From: Pseudonocardiales bacterium
GTDB lineage: Bacteria; Actinomycetota; Actinomycetes; Mycobacteriales; Pseudonocardiaceae
DNA: 33,103 bases
Reading direction: 5' to 3'
NCBI GenBank assembly: GCA_026393175.1
Contig: JAPLAT010000396.1
Location: 1-33,103, forward strand
In this document: positions 15,587 through 23,532 of the stretch, piece after piece
Numbering within the stretch: position 1 is the first letter of the stretch
How the letters are laid out: each line of letters opens with the position of its first letter
Program-made: the position numbers and the translations under genes
The notes under the pieces: generated by a model
What the model saw: only the letters and a program-made list of their open reading frames with translations
The model's database searches: none
Told to the model about the DNA's origin: nothing

Positions 15587-15627
15587 TACCCGGGACTGCT
15601 CGCCCGTTCCGCACCCCGACCCGGGTA
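15587..15627. repeat. 8-bp inverted repeat upstream of the DUF6153-DUF305 operon
   Basis: TACCCGGG at 15587-15594 and CCCGGGTA at 15620-15627 form a perfect inverted repeat with a 25-nt loop. It lies in the gap between the L,D-transpeptidase stop and the DUF6153 start. It could be the terminator of the former or a regulatory site for the latter. TACCC/GGGTA halves recall CsoR-type copper operators, but the spacing is much longer than usual for those. Confidence 0.4.
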
Positions 15628-15629
15628 AC

Positions 15630-16082
15630 TCAGCGCACCTGCACCTCGTCGCCGACGGCGAGGGCGTCGAAGAACACCGGTGCATCGGCGGCCGGCAGCC
15701 GGACGCACCCGGCCGAAGAGTGGTCGATGGGGCCCTCATGGAAGGCGATCCCACCGGGGGCGAAGAACACCGAGTAGGGCATCGGCGTGCCGAACTCCGT
15801 ACTCACGTGGTCGATGTGCTTCCACTCCACCGCGAAGGTGCCCGTCGGGGTCTCCCGCCCCGGCCCACCCGAGCTGATCGGCACCGGACCGCGCACCACC
15901 GCCCCGTCGGCCAGAAGCCACGCCTGCTGCCGGTCGAGGTCGACGCAGGCATCGGCGGTGACCGTGCACGGCGTGCCCGGCACCATGGCCGCTCGGCCCT
16001 CGTCGGCCGCGCCTACGGCGGTGAACGCCGCCATGCTGATGGCCGCCAGCGCACCCGCGACCCAGACCTTGCCTCGCCTCAT
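15630..16082 (-). CDS. L,D-transpeptidase (YkuD domain)
   Basis: A 150-residue secreted or anchored protein. An N-terminal signal-like helix (RRGKVWVAGALAAISMAAF) is followed by a YkuD domain with SSGGPGRETPTGTF and the catalytic motif HSSAGCVRL (H121, C126). L,D-transpeptidases make 3-3 cross-links in peptidoglycan and resist most beta-lactams. The start at 16082 gives a normal signal sequence; a longer open frame to 16202 adds no recognisable sequence. It lies upstream of the DUF6153 and DUF305 genes on the same strand, behind the degenerate operator C. Confidence 0.9.
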   Translation of the reverse strand: MRRGKVWVAGALAAISMAAFTAVGAADEGRAAMVPGTPCTVTADACVDLDRQQAWLLADGAVVRGPVPISSGGPGRETPTGTFAVEWKHIDHVSTEFGTPMPYSVFFAPGGIAFHEGPIDHSSAGCVRLPAADAPVFFDALAVGDEVQVR

Positions 16083-16118
16083 GTGACGGCACCCTGCTCT
16101 CGATTCGACGACACCCTG

Positions 16119-16141
16119 TACAACTGTTTGGGTACGTAGTT
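16119..16141. promoter_or_regulatory. Island operator site C (degenerate)
   Basis: Left half TACAAC at 16119-16124, 11-bp spacer beginning T, right half GTAGTT at 16136-16141. Outer arms CAACT and AGTTG also pair. It is the weaker member of the family by match but lies in the divergent promoter region between the L,D-transpeptidase gene (minus) and the small gene at 16232 (plus). Confidence 0.45.
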
Positions 16142-16231
16142 GGTGACGTGAGCGCTCCCTCCCGCTGTTGATCGCAGCGCCGGGTGGGTACGCCGGCGTC
16201 ACCCACCGTGCGAGGAGAGGAGTAGCCCGTC

Positions 16232-16438
16232 GTGCGTCCGGCCCGGTCCGACCCGATTGTCTTGCTCGTCGCGGCCACGCTCGCCGGCCTCGTCACGGTC
16301 GGGGCGGACGTCGCCGCCGGGAACGGCGCGGCGCACACACCCGACCTGCCGCCCGGGCCCGACCATCGCCGCTTGCGGCGCGGAATCGGGCGGCAGTTGG
16401 GGCTGCGAGCGCCGCCGGCCCAGATCGCCGCACCCTGA
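16232..16438 (+). CDS. Small secreted or membrane-anchored hypothetical protein
   Basis: A 68-residue ORF beginning GTG. GAGAGGAG at 16210-16217 lies upstream, a good but somewhat distant ribosome binding site. A hydrophobic stretch at about residues 9-29 (IVLLVAATLAGLVTVGADV) looks like a signal or anchor, followed by a short Pro/Arg-rich tail. No family recognised. It would be the first gene of the unit that continues with the GNAT and M15-like genes, behind operator C. Confidence 0.45.
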   Translation: MRPARSDPIVLLVAATLAGLVTVGADVAAGNGAAHTPDLPPGPDHRRLRRGIGRQLGLRAPPAQIAAP

Positions 16439-16473
16439 CCGTCCACGACCTGCCGACTGCACCGGAGTTCGCC

Positions 16474-17226
16474 GTGACCAGCGCCAGACCAGCCCCCACC
16501 CCCCGCGCAGCTCAGCTCTTCCTTCCTCGTCCCCGCGAGCGCGGGACCCCGTCGACGGCAGCCCCCGACGGCCGCCCCGAGGTGGTCGTCCGGTCCGCGA
16601 CGTCCGCCGACGTGCGTGCGATGTCCCGGTTGCATGTCGAACACCTGCCGGTCGGGCTGTTTCCGGCGCTCGGCGCCCGGTTCGTCGCTCGGTGGCACCA
16701 GGCCCACATCGACAGCAGCCACGGGGTCGCGCTCGTTTCCTACCACCCTGGAGAGGACGGACATCCGGTCACCGGGTTCCTCGTCGGCTCGGTCGACCGC
16801 GCGTCGTTCCGGATCGACCTGCTCGGGCGGCACCGGCGCGACCTGTTGCTGCACAGCGCGGGCGCACTGCTCCTACGGCCGCGTGTCCTGGCCCGGTTCC
16901 TGCGCACCCGGTCCTCGGCCTACCTGAGGCGACTGCGGCGGCGACCGGGCGGTACCGACCGTCCGCCGGGCCCTGCAGTCGCCGAGCTCACGGCCATCGC
17001 GGTAGCGCCTGCTCGGCACCGTCGAGGCGCCGGCCGCGCCCTGACCGAGGAGTTCCTTCGCGCCTGCGCGCGCGCCGGCGCGACGCGGGCCGAGCTCGTG
17101 GCCGACGACGACGCCGGCGGCTTCTACGAGCGCATCGGGTGGCGGTGCGGACGGTCGGCCACCACGCGCGACGGCGCGTCGCTGCGCCGGTTCTCGATTG
17201 ACCTCCGCGACGAGGGGCCACGGTAG
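16474..17226 (+). CDS. GNAT-family N-acetyltransferase
   Basis: A 250-residue protein. The GNAT fold is indicated by AVAELTAIAVAPARHRRGAGRAL (acetyl-CoA binding motif A, R-x-x-G-x-G/A) followed by the C-terminal GFYERIGW segment. Residues 35 to 60 carry the N-terminal strand and helix (VVVRSATSADVRAM). An Arg-rich insertion lies in the middle (RTRSSAYLRRLRRRPGG). The substrate cannot be told from sequence. GTG 16474 is preceded by CGGAG at the right distance. The next gene begins where this one ends (1-bp overlap), so they are co-transcribed with an envelope peptidase. Confidence 0.8.
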   Translation: MTSARPAPTPRAAQLFLPRPRERGTPSTAAPDGRPEVVVRSATSADVRAMSRLHVEHLPVGLFPALGARFVARWHQAHIDSSHGVALVSYHPGEDGHPVTGFLVGSVDRASFRIDLLGRHRRDLLLHSAGALLLRPRVLARFLRTRSSAYLRRLRRRPGGTDRPPGPAVAELTAIAVAPARHRRGAGRALTEEFLRACARAGATRAELVADDDAGGFYERIGWRCGRSATTRDGASLRRFSIDLRDEGPR

Positions 17227-18248
17227 TGCGCCGCCGGATCGGCGCCCTCACGGTCGGGGCCCTGCTGGCCGCGGCCATGGTGCTGGGTGGCGTGGTCATG
17301 ACCAGCGCCACCGGAGGCGAGACCCGGTCGGGAACGGCCATCGTCGAGCAGGCCCCGCCCCCGCCGGGCCCGGAACCAGCTCCGCCGCCGCCCTCCCCCA
17401 CCGAGGACTCCTTCCGCTCTGCCCCGTTTGACGTCACCCCCGAGGTCAAGACGGCTGCCGTCCGCTTCGTTGAGTCCGTGGGCACCTGGTCTCCGTCCTC
17501 ACCAGGCGATGCGCTCACCCGGCTCACTGCCGCCGGATACCCGGACGGTCTGGCCGCCGTCGCCGGCCCCTTGCTCGACGACAACGCCACGACCGCGAGG
17601 GCCACGGTGGTGTACCCGCAGTACGGGGGCCTCACCGACACCACGGCGAGCGTCATGGTGCTGGCCCGGCAGGAGTTGAGCGGCCCCACCGGCGACCGGG
17701 AGCGCGAGGTGTTGCTGGACGTGCGCCTCGCCCGGCAGGCGGACGGGGAATGGGAGGTCACCTCGACCATCGACCCACCCCGGCCCGCCTATGCAGCCGC
17801 CCGCCCGGGCGGCCCGACCGAGCGCGGCGACGAGGTGCTCGCCGCGCCGCGCGTCCGGCTGCCCGAGCCGGCCCGCGACGACATCGAGCAGCGCCGCGCC
17901 GGGGATCCGATCCTCGCGGTACTCGCCGAGCTGGGGCGGACCTGGGATCTCGACGTCCATGTGCTCGTCAGCGGCCACCCCGGCACGGTCTTTCCGACCA
18001 CCCGGGTCTCCAACCACACCGTCGGGCGAGCCGTCGACATTCGCGCGATCGACGGACGGCCCGTCGCGGAGATCCCCCGCGACGATCCCGTACTCACCGC
18101 GTTCATGGCGGCGGCGGGCGCTGCGGGCGCCACGGAGGTCGGCGGCCCGATCCTGCCCGCCGGGGCCGGCTTCTTCACCGACGCCGTGCACCAGGACCAC
18201 CTCCATGTGGGGATCACACCCACCAAGCCACCGGCGTCCGCGTCATGA
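17226..18248 (+). CDS. Secreted M15-like (D-Ala-D-Ala peptidase fold) protein
   Basis: A 340-residue protein with an N-terminal signal or anchor helix, a Pro-rich linker (about residues 40-60), a middle domain of unknown type, and a C-terminal domain with zinc ligands in M15 order: SNHTVGRAVDI (H264, D271) and DHLHVGI (H325, H327). Enzymes of this fold cut peptidoglycan stem peptides or cross-links (VanY/VanX type). The match rests on the metal motifs rather than full-length similarity. It overlaps the GNAT gene by one base and is probably part of the same unit. Operator D follows 25 bp after its end. Confidence 0.75.
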   Translation: MRRRIGALTVGALLAAAMVLGGVVMTSATGGETRSGTAIVEQAPPPPGPEPAPPPPSPTEDSFRSAPFDVTPEVKTAAVRFVESVGTWSPSSPGDALTRLTAAGYPDGLAAVAGPLLDDNATTARATVVYPQYGGLTDTTASVMVLARQELSGPTGDREREVLLDVRLARQADGEWEVTSTIDPPRPAYAAARPGGPTERGDEVLAAPRVRLPEPARDDIEQRRAGDPILAVLAELGRTWDLDVHVLVSGHPGTVFPTTRVSNHTVGRAVDIRAIDGRPVAEIPRDDPVLTAFMAAAGAAGATEVGGPILPAGAGFFTDAVHQDHLHVGITPTKPPASAS

Positions 18249-18273
18249 GCAGGCCGGGCACCGCTCTACGCCG

Positions 18274-18312
18274 AGCGCGTTCACTACTAGCTTGACCAGT
18301 AGTGAACGCGCT
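18274..18312. promoter_or_regulatory. Island operator site D within a perfect 15-bp palindrome
   Basis: Perfect inverted repeat of 15 bp (18274-18288 and 18298-18312) around a 9-nt loop. Its core is the family pattern: CACTAC at 18282-18287, 11-bp spacer beginning T and ending A, GTAGTG at 18299-18304. The arms extend further with GCGCGTT and AACGCGC. It is the most symmetric member and a likely high-affinity site. It could also act as a hairpin terminator for the M15-like gene just upstream, though no T-tract follows. Confidence 0.6.
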
Positions 18313-18340
18313 GCTCTGAGCACACCACGCGAAGGTCCGG

Positions 18341-18682
18341 ATGATGGTGGAAGAGCCTGCATCTCTACCGCTGTCGGCCGTGTTGGAGGTGGTCGCCACA
18401 CGACGGCGAAGGCGGATCCGTCGCGTCCGCCGCGCAGCACCGGTCGTCGCGCGGCTGACGATCGGCATCGCGAGCGCGGTGGATCCGGTGGCCGAGGGTG
18501 GGGACGCGGAGGTGCCGGCATCCGACGTGGTCGTCAGCCGGCCCGAGTGGCCGACACTGTCCGGGCGCGACCGTGGTGACGGCCCGCTGGGCCGCCGCTC
18601 AGCAGCGGACCGACGCCAGCGAGCCCCCGGGCGAGGCGTTGAACGAGATGTGCACGTGCTCCATGTGGTTCTCGACGGGTGA
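18341..18682 (+). CDS. Small hypothetical protein behind operator D (weakly supported)
   Basis: A 113-codon ORF starting ATG-ATG with GAAGGT 6 nt before, 29 bp after operator D. Third codon positions are mostly G or C over the first 85 codons. The product has an Arg-rich segment (ATRRRRRIRRVRRAAP) and no recognised domain or signal peptide. The last 84 bp overlap the 3' end of the convergent coiled-coil gene, so the true gene, if any, may be a remnant. Apart from it, the 350 bp between 18249 and 18598 holds only the operator. Confidence 0.3.
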   Translation: MMVEEPASLPLSAVLEVVATRRRRRIRRVRRAAPVVARLTIGIASAVDPVAEGGDAEVPASDVVVSRPEWPTLSGRDRGDGPLGRRSAADRRQRAPGRGVERDVHVLHVVLDG

Positions 18683-19861
18683 TCCGCGGTCCTCCATCAT
18701 CCGCCAGCCGGATCCGCTGTTGATGCGTTGCCGGAAGATCACGTACTTGACGGCGAGTGGAGCGCGGTACCGCAGGGCGCACTCGGCCAGCGCGTCCCCA
18801 GTGGCCTGGTCGACGAAGAAGTCGAGGGCCAGGCCGAGCGGATGGTCCGACACCCGGCCGCGCGGCCCCACCCCACCGACGGAGGAGACACCGAAGCGGC
18901 AGCGCAGGAGCTGCCCCGCGTCCGACACCCACCGCTTCACCGGGCCCCACCGCGGCACACCCGACCGGCAGGCGTACTCCGGGCCGAGCGCGGAGGCGAG
19001 TTCCGGCTCTCGACCGGCACCGGTGTCCGCCGCGGCGGCGGCCCGCTCGGCACGGCGGCGTTCCTCTTCCGCGGCGCGCGCGGTCCGCTCCCGGTAGGAC
19101 TCGTAAGCCACCCGCCGATCGCGAAGCTGCTGGTCGACGGCAGCGAGTTCGGAGAGCTGCGCCTCGACTCCCGCACGTTCCGCGTCCAACTCTCGCAACC
19201 GGCCCTCGTGCTCGGCGAGCGCCGCGCCGGCCGCCGCGACCGCGGACTTGGCGACCGCCCGGGCCTGCTCGGCCACATCGCGCCGCTCCCGGGTCTCCTC
19301 GACCGCCGCCCGGACCAACGACTCGGCGTTGACCTGGTCGATTTGCGCACGCTGGGCCGAGTCGGCGGCACGGGTCAGCTCTCGAGCGACGATGTCACCG
19401 AACTCGGCCCGTGCAACCAGCTCGTCGGGGGTCTGCGCGCCGGTGAGCAGTCCGAGCGGCCCGAGATCGAGGGTCTGCTGATAGGTGGCCACGGCGGCGG
19501 CATCGAGCCGCTGCCCTGCCTCCTCGACGGCGAACCCGGCGGCGGTGCTCGCGATCCGCGCCGCGGCAGCACGGTCTGTCGCCGCGTCGACCGCGTCCTC
19601 GGCGGCCTGCAGGGCCCTCAGGCTCTCGAACGCCACCTCCCGCTGCTGCTGGAGAGTGGCGCGGGCCTCGGCGGCCCGCCCGTCGAGGACGGCGACCAGC
19701 CCGGACAGCCGGCCCAGCTCGGCGGCCCGCTCGACCACGGCCGTCCGACTCGCGCCGAGCTCGTCGTCCGAGGGGTTGGGCGGCGCGGGCTGCGCCATCG
19801 CGGCCGGTGCCGGAAAGAGAAGACCGGCAACCGCCGTCACCGCCAGCAGGGCCGTGGACAC
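18599..19861 (-). CDS. Secreted coiled-coil protein with C-terminal M15-like peptidase domain
   Basis: A 420-residue secreted protein. A signal peptide ends near AAMAQP. Residues from about 40 to 290 are Ala/Glu/Arg-rich heptad-like coiled coil, like PcsB or other FtsX-associated hydrolase partners. The C-terminal domain has M15-type zinc motifs: SDHPLGLALD (H340, D347) and MEHVHISF (H402, H404). The likely role is regulated cell-wall cleavage, with the coiled coil controlling activity. The start at GTG 19861 is chosen because AAGGAGG lies 8 nt upstream and the product then starts directly with the signal peptide. Divergent from the membrane protein gene at 20012, with operator E between them. 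Confidence 0.82.
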   Translation of the reverse strand: MSTALLAVTAVAGLLFPAPAAMAQPAPPNPSDDELGASRTAVVERAAELGRLSGLVAVLDGRAAEARATLQQQREVAFESLRALQAAEDAVDAATDRAAAARIASTAAGFAVEEAGQRLDAAAVATYQQTLDLGPLGLLTGAQTPDELVARAEFGDIVARELTRAADSAQRAQIDQVNAESLVRAAVEETRERRDVAEQARAVAKSAVAAAGAALAEHEGRLRELDAERAGVEAQLSELAAVDQQLRDRRVAYESYRERTARAAEEERRRAERAAAAADTGAGREPELASALGPEYACRSGVPRWGPVKRWVSDAGQLLRCRFGVSSVGGVGPRGRVSDHPLGLALDFFVDQATGDALAECALRYRAPLAVKYVIFRQRINSGSGWRMMEDRGSPVENHMEHVHISFNASPGGSLASVRC

Positions 19862-19937
19862 CGCGATCACCTCCTTGTCGTCGACGGCACGAGTGTGCAA
19901 CCGGTGGCGACCGGAACGCGGACGCCTCGCCGCCCAT

Positions 19938-19960
19938 CAGTACGGAATCACTCCGTAGTG
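19938..19960. promoter_or_regulatory. Island operator site E
   Basis: Left half CAGTAC at 19938-19943, 11-bp spacer, right half GTAGTG at 19955-19960. The inner bases also pair, giving TACGGA and TCCGTA arms. It lies between two divergent genes and 14 bp upstream of the -35 box for the plus-strand gene, so it could serve both directions. Confidence 0.6.
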
Positions 19961-19974
19961 AGTGCGCGACGCCA

Positions 19975-20003
19975 TTGACTCCAGCCATCCGTACAGGTAC
20001 ATA
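19975..20003 (+). promoter_or_regulatory. Sigma-70-like promoter for the membrane protein gene (probably leaderless)
   Basis: -35 TTGACT at 19975-19980, 17-bp spacer, -10 TACATA at 19998-20003. ATG 20012 is 8 bp further, so the transcript would begin at or near the start codon. No Shine-Dalgarno sequence precedes the ATG, which agrees with a leaderless message. Confidence 0.55.
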
Positions 20004-20011
20004 TACCCCCT

Positions 20012-21133
20012 ATGAGTATCAAGACCGTGGGCGCGACGGCCTCGTCCCCGGCGGCCACCGATGCGGAAAGAACGAGCCGGCGCCCCTCCACCTCGGCCCG
20101 GGACGATCTGGTCACGGTCGCGTTCGGCGGCTGGCTCGTCCTGGGCCTGTTCGTCGACGGATGGGCGCACGTCAATCTGCCCGGGCTGGAGACGTTCTTC
20201 ACACCGTGGCACGGCCTGCTCTACAGCGGCTTTCTTGCCGGAACGCTCTGGCTCGTGGCGCTGGCCCGCCGCGGTCGCCGACTCGGGCGTCCCTGGCACC
20301 GGGCACTCCCGGTCGGCTACCCGCCCGCAGCTGTCGGGGTGCTGATCTTCGGTGCGGGCGGCCTCGGGGACATGCTCTGGCACCTGGCCTTCGGCGTGGA
20401 GACCGGTCTCGATGCGCTGCTGAGCCCGACACACCTGGTCCTTCTGACCGGTGGCGCCCTGGTGCTCACCTCGGCGCTGCGTGCCGGGTGGGCCCGACCG
20501 ATGGACGCGGCAGGCCCGTCACTGCGGACCGAGCTGCCGGCCGCGCTGTCCCTGGCGCTCGTCACCGCGCTCGCCGCGTTCTTCCTGCTTTACTCCTCGG
20601 TGTTCACCGTCCCGGCTGCGGCCGAGGAGCTGACCCGCATCCCCGAGGGCGCGCCCGGTCACGAGGCAGCAGAGCTGCCGGCCGTGGCCGGACTGAGTGC
20701 GTACCTGGTCACGACAGTGCTACTCGTGGCTCCGGTGTTGCTGGCCGACCGCGCGGGGCGGCGTCCCCACGGGTTGATCGTGCTGCTGGTCGCCGCTGTG
20801 GCGTGGCTGTCGGTGTCCGTCGGTGGTTTCACGCCGTACGGCATCACAGCGGCCACGGCCGTGACCGTCGCCGCGGGATTGGCCGAGCTGGTCGTTGCGC
20901 GGATGGACAGGATCGAGATGCCCGACACCCTTCGCGCACCTGCCCTGGCCGCCGCGACGGCGACCCTGCTCTGGACGGCACAACTGCTCGCCGTCGCCGT
21001 CACCGAGGGGATCCGTTGGCCGGTGGAGCTGTGGTCCGGCGTCGTGCTGCTGTCCGCGCTGGCGGCGTCCGGTCTCGGGCTCCTCACGGCGTGGCCGCCC
21101 GGCGACGGAAGCAGCTCTACCTCTCGGCGTTAG
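20012..21133 (+). CDS. Polytopic membrane protein with conserved His residues, unknown function
   Basis: A 373-residue integral membrane protein with about eight to nine hydrophobic helices and a polar N-terminal tail of about 30 residues. His and acidic residues sit within or beside helices: VDGWAHVN, FTPWHGLLYSGF, GDMLWHLAFG and LSPTHLVLL. That pattern suggests metal or haem binding in the membrane, but I do not recognise a named family. It leads a unit with a multicopper oxidase gene (60 bp downstream) and a ZIP transporter gene, so a metal-related role is likely. Promoter and operator E lie directly upstream. Confidence 0.75.
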   Translation: MSIKTVGATASSPAATDAERTSRRPSTSARDDLVTVAFGGWLVLGLFVDGWAHVNLPGLETFFTPWHGLLYSGFLAGTLWLVALARRGRRLGRPWHRALPVGYPPAAVGVLIFGAGGLGDMLWHLAFGVETGLDALLSPTHLVLLTGGALVLTSALRAGWARPMDAAGPSLRTELPAALSLALVTALAAFFLLYSSVFTVPAAAEELTRIPEGAPGHEAAELPAVAGLSAYLVTTVLLVAPVLLADRAGRRPHGLIVLLVAAVAWLSVSVGGFTPYGITAATAVTVAAGLAELVVARMDRIEMPDTLRAPALAAATATLLWTAQLLAVAVTEGIRWPVELWSGVVLLSALAASGLGLLTAWPPGDGSSSTSRR

Positions 21134-21192
21134 ATTCTTCTGATCTGAGCCTCAGCATCCTCTCATTGGGCTCGAAACCGAGGTCCAGGTCC

Positions 21193-22272
21193 GTGTCCGC
21201 AACCCATGACGGCAGCACCACCGCGAGCACGCGACGCCGGTTCCTCACGGCGGCCGGCGTCCTCGGCGGCGCCGCAGCCGCGACGGCCGCGTGGTGGCCT
21301 GCCCCGACGGGCGCACCGGCGGCGGCACCTGACTCCGGTCACGGCGCCGACCACGGAAGCCCGCCGACAGGGGGAGTCAACGGCGCGACGTTCCGCGGCG
21401 GCGCCGGCGTCGACCACGCCGCGAACGGTTCGACCCGCGCACCCTGCTCCGGGAGTTCGACTTCGGCACCGTCTCCGTGGAGAACGGCCGCACCGTGCGG
21501 GAGTGGACGCTGCGTGCCGAGGACCGGGAGATCGAGGTGGCGCCCGGGGTGGTGTTCCCGGCCTGGACGTTCGACGGGCGCATCCCCGGCTCCACGCTGC
21601 GCTGCACCCAGGGCGACCTGCTGCGGGTGCGGTTCGTCAACCGCTCCGAGCACCCGCACGCCATGCACTTCCACGGCGTGCACCCCACCGACATGGACGG
21701 TGTCCCGATGGTCGGGCGCGGGATCATCGAGCCGGGAGAGGAGTTCACCTACGTGTTCGACGCCGAGCCGTTCGGGGTGGACCTCTACCACTGCCACGTC
21801 GGCCCGCTGGCCGAGCACATCGCCCGCGGCATGTACGGCACGTTCGTCGTCGACCCGCCCGCTGGACGCCAGCCGCCGACGAGCTGGTCATGGTGCAGCA
21901 CGGCTACAACACGACCTTCGACGGCGAGGGCAACCAGCTCTACGCCGTCAACGGCATCCCGTTCGTCTACATGAACGACCCCGTACAGATCCGGCAGGGC
22001 GAGCTGGTGCGCATCTACCCGGTCAACATCCTCGATTCGACCCGATCAACAGATTTCAGCTGCACGGCAACTTCTTCGACTACTACCCGACCGGCACCCG
22101 GCTGGAGCCGAGCGAGTACACCGACACCGTCGTCCAGGCGCAGGGGCAGCGCGGGATCTGCGAGATGCGGTTCCCCTACCTCGGCCGCTACATGTTCCAC
22201 GCCCACAAGACCGAGTTCGCCGACCTCGGCTGGATGGGCTTCTTCAACGTCGTCGACGGCGGTGCCGCATGA
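21193..22272 (+). pseudogene. Tat-exported multicopper oxidase, broken by three apparent 1-bp deletions
   Basis: From GTG 21193 the frame begins with a Tat signal (STRRRFLTAAGVLGG). Continuous homology then needs three frame changes: near 21427 (into FDPRTLLREFDFG), near 21855-21862 (into WTPAADELVMVQ) and near 22036 (into FDPINRFQLHGNFF). Each is explained by one missing base, and together they restore the original frame to the stop at 22270. The pieces carry full copper motifs: HAMHFHG, YHCHVGP, QLHGNF and MFHAHKTEF. With frames repaired the protein would be about 360 aa, normal for this actinobacterial copper-oxidase type. Either the gene is dead or the sequence has indel errors; intact copper ligands after each shift favour very recent damage or error. 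Confidence 0.8.
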
Positions 22273-23516
22273 GCAGCACCGAGGAACGTCGAGCAGGGGG
22301 CGACGATCTCGCAGGGCGGACGGCACTCGAAGCGTGGCGTGAGCCGACGACGTCCAGCCGGTTCCCGGCCTGGGTGCTCGGCACCGGCCTGCTCGCCCTG
22401 ATGGCTGCCGTCCTCGCGGGTCTGGCCGTGTTCGGCAGCGCTGCCCTGCCCGAGCGGACCGGACCGCCGATCGAGGAACTTGCCGTCGAACGGGTCGTCC
22501 TGGGGCCCGGCACGATCGCGCTGACGCTGCGCAATGCCGGAGCCGATCCGGTGCAGGTCGCGCAAGTGTTCGTCAACGACGCCTACGTCGACTTCACCGG
22601 CGGCGACGACCCGATCCCGCGGATTGCATCGGAGACGGTGACCCTGCGGGCGCCCTGGCAGGGGGGCAGCCGTGCACGGCGTCCCTGCTGACCTCCACCG
22701 GGCTCGTGATCGAGCACACCATTCCGGCCGCGGTCCTCACCCCGGCCGGCGACGGCCCGGTGCTCGGCCTGATGGTCCTTGTGGGCACCTACGTGGGCGT
22801 CGTCCCGGTTGCGCTGGGCATGCTCGTGCTCCCCCTGCTGCACCGGGTCGGTCCCGCGGTTGTGCGTGGGCTGCTCGCGCTGACCGTCGGCTTGCTGACC
22901 TTCCTCGCGGTCGACGCGGCCCTCGACGGCGTCGAACTCGCCACCGCGGCCGGTGGCGCCTTCAGCGGCGTGCTGCTCGTGATCCTGGGCGCGGGGCTTG
23001 CCTTCCTGGCGCTCACCGCCCTGGACCGCGGCCTGGACGCTCGGCGACGAGCGATCGGACGGCGGGCGACCGGGCTGCGGCTGGCCACGATGATCGCGAC
23101 AGGGATCGGCCTGCACAACCTCGGCGAAGGACTGGCCATCGGCTCCGCGTACGCCGTCGGCGAACTGGCCCTCGGAGCAGCTCTGGTCGTCGGCTTCGCC
23201 CTCCACCACACGACCGAGGGACTGGCCATCATCACCCCGGTCGGTCCGTCGCCCCCGCGCCTGCCCATCCTGGTCGGACTCGGGCTGCTGGCCGGGGCCC
23301 CGGCGATCCTCGGCGGCCTCATCGGGGTGTCGGTGGACAACCAACGTATCGGCGCTCCTGTTCGGCGTCGGTGTCGGCGCTATCGCCCAGGTCGTGGTGC
23401 AGATCGCCCAGGCACTCCGGGATGACCGCGGCAGGCTTCTCGACGCCACGACAGTGTCCGGCCTCGCCGCCAGCCTGGCCGTCATGTACCTGACGGGCCT
23501 GCTGATCACCGCCTGA
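22269..23516 (+). pseudogene. ZIP-family metal transporter with N-terminal extension, frameshifted
   Basis: ATG 22269 overlaps the oxidase stop by 4 bp. The first frame gives about 130 residues: a polar start, one membrane helix and a soluble domain (VVLGPGTIALTLRNAG). At the G6 run 22661-22666 it falls out of frame; a seventh G would restore it into QPCTASLLTSTGLVIEH. The second frame carries a ZIP transporter with metal-site helices LHNLGEGLAIGSA and ALHHTTEGLAI. Near 23330-23345 it shifts again into VSALLFGVGVGAIAQVV and ends at 23516. ZIP proteins import zinc, iron or other divalent ions. Repaired length is about 415 aa. As for the oxidase, either decay or sequencing indels explain it. 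Confidence 0.75.
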
Positions 23517-23532
23517 TCCACCGCTGCCGAGC

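Noticed and set aside
19807-21192. Long open frame running through the divergent promoter and the membrane protein gene into the oxidase
   Set aside because: Only the part from GTG 21193 encodes a Tat signal and oxidase; upstream it is out of phase with the membrane protein gene and lacks sense.
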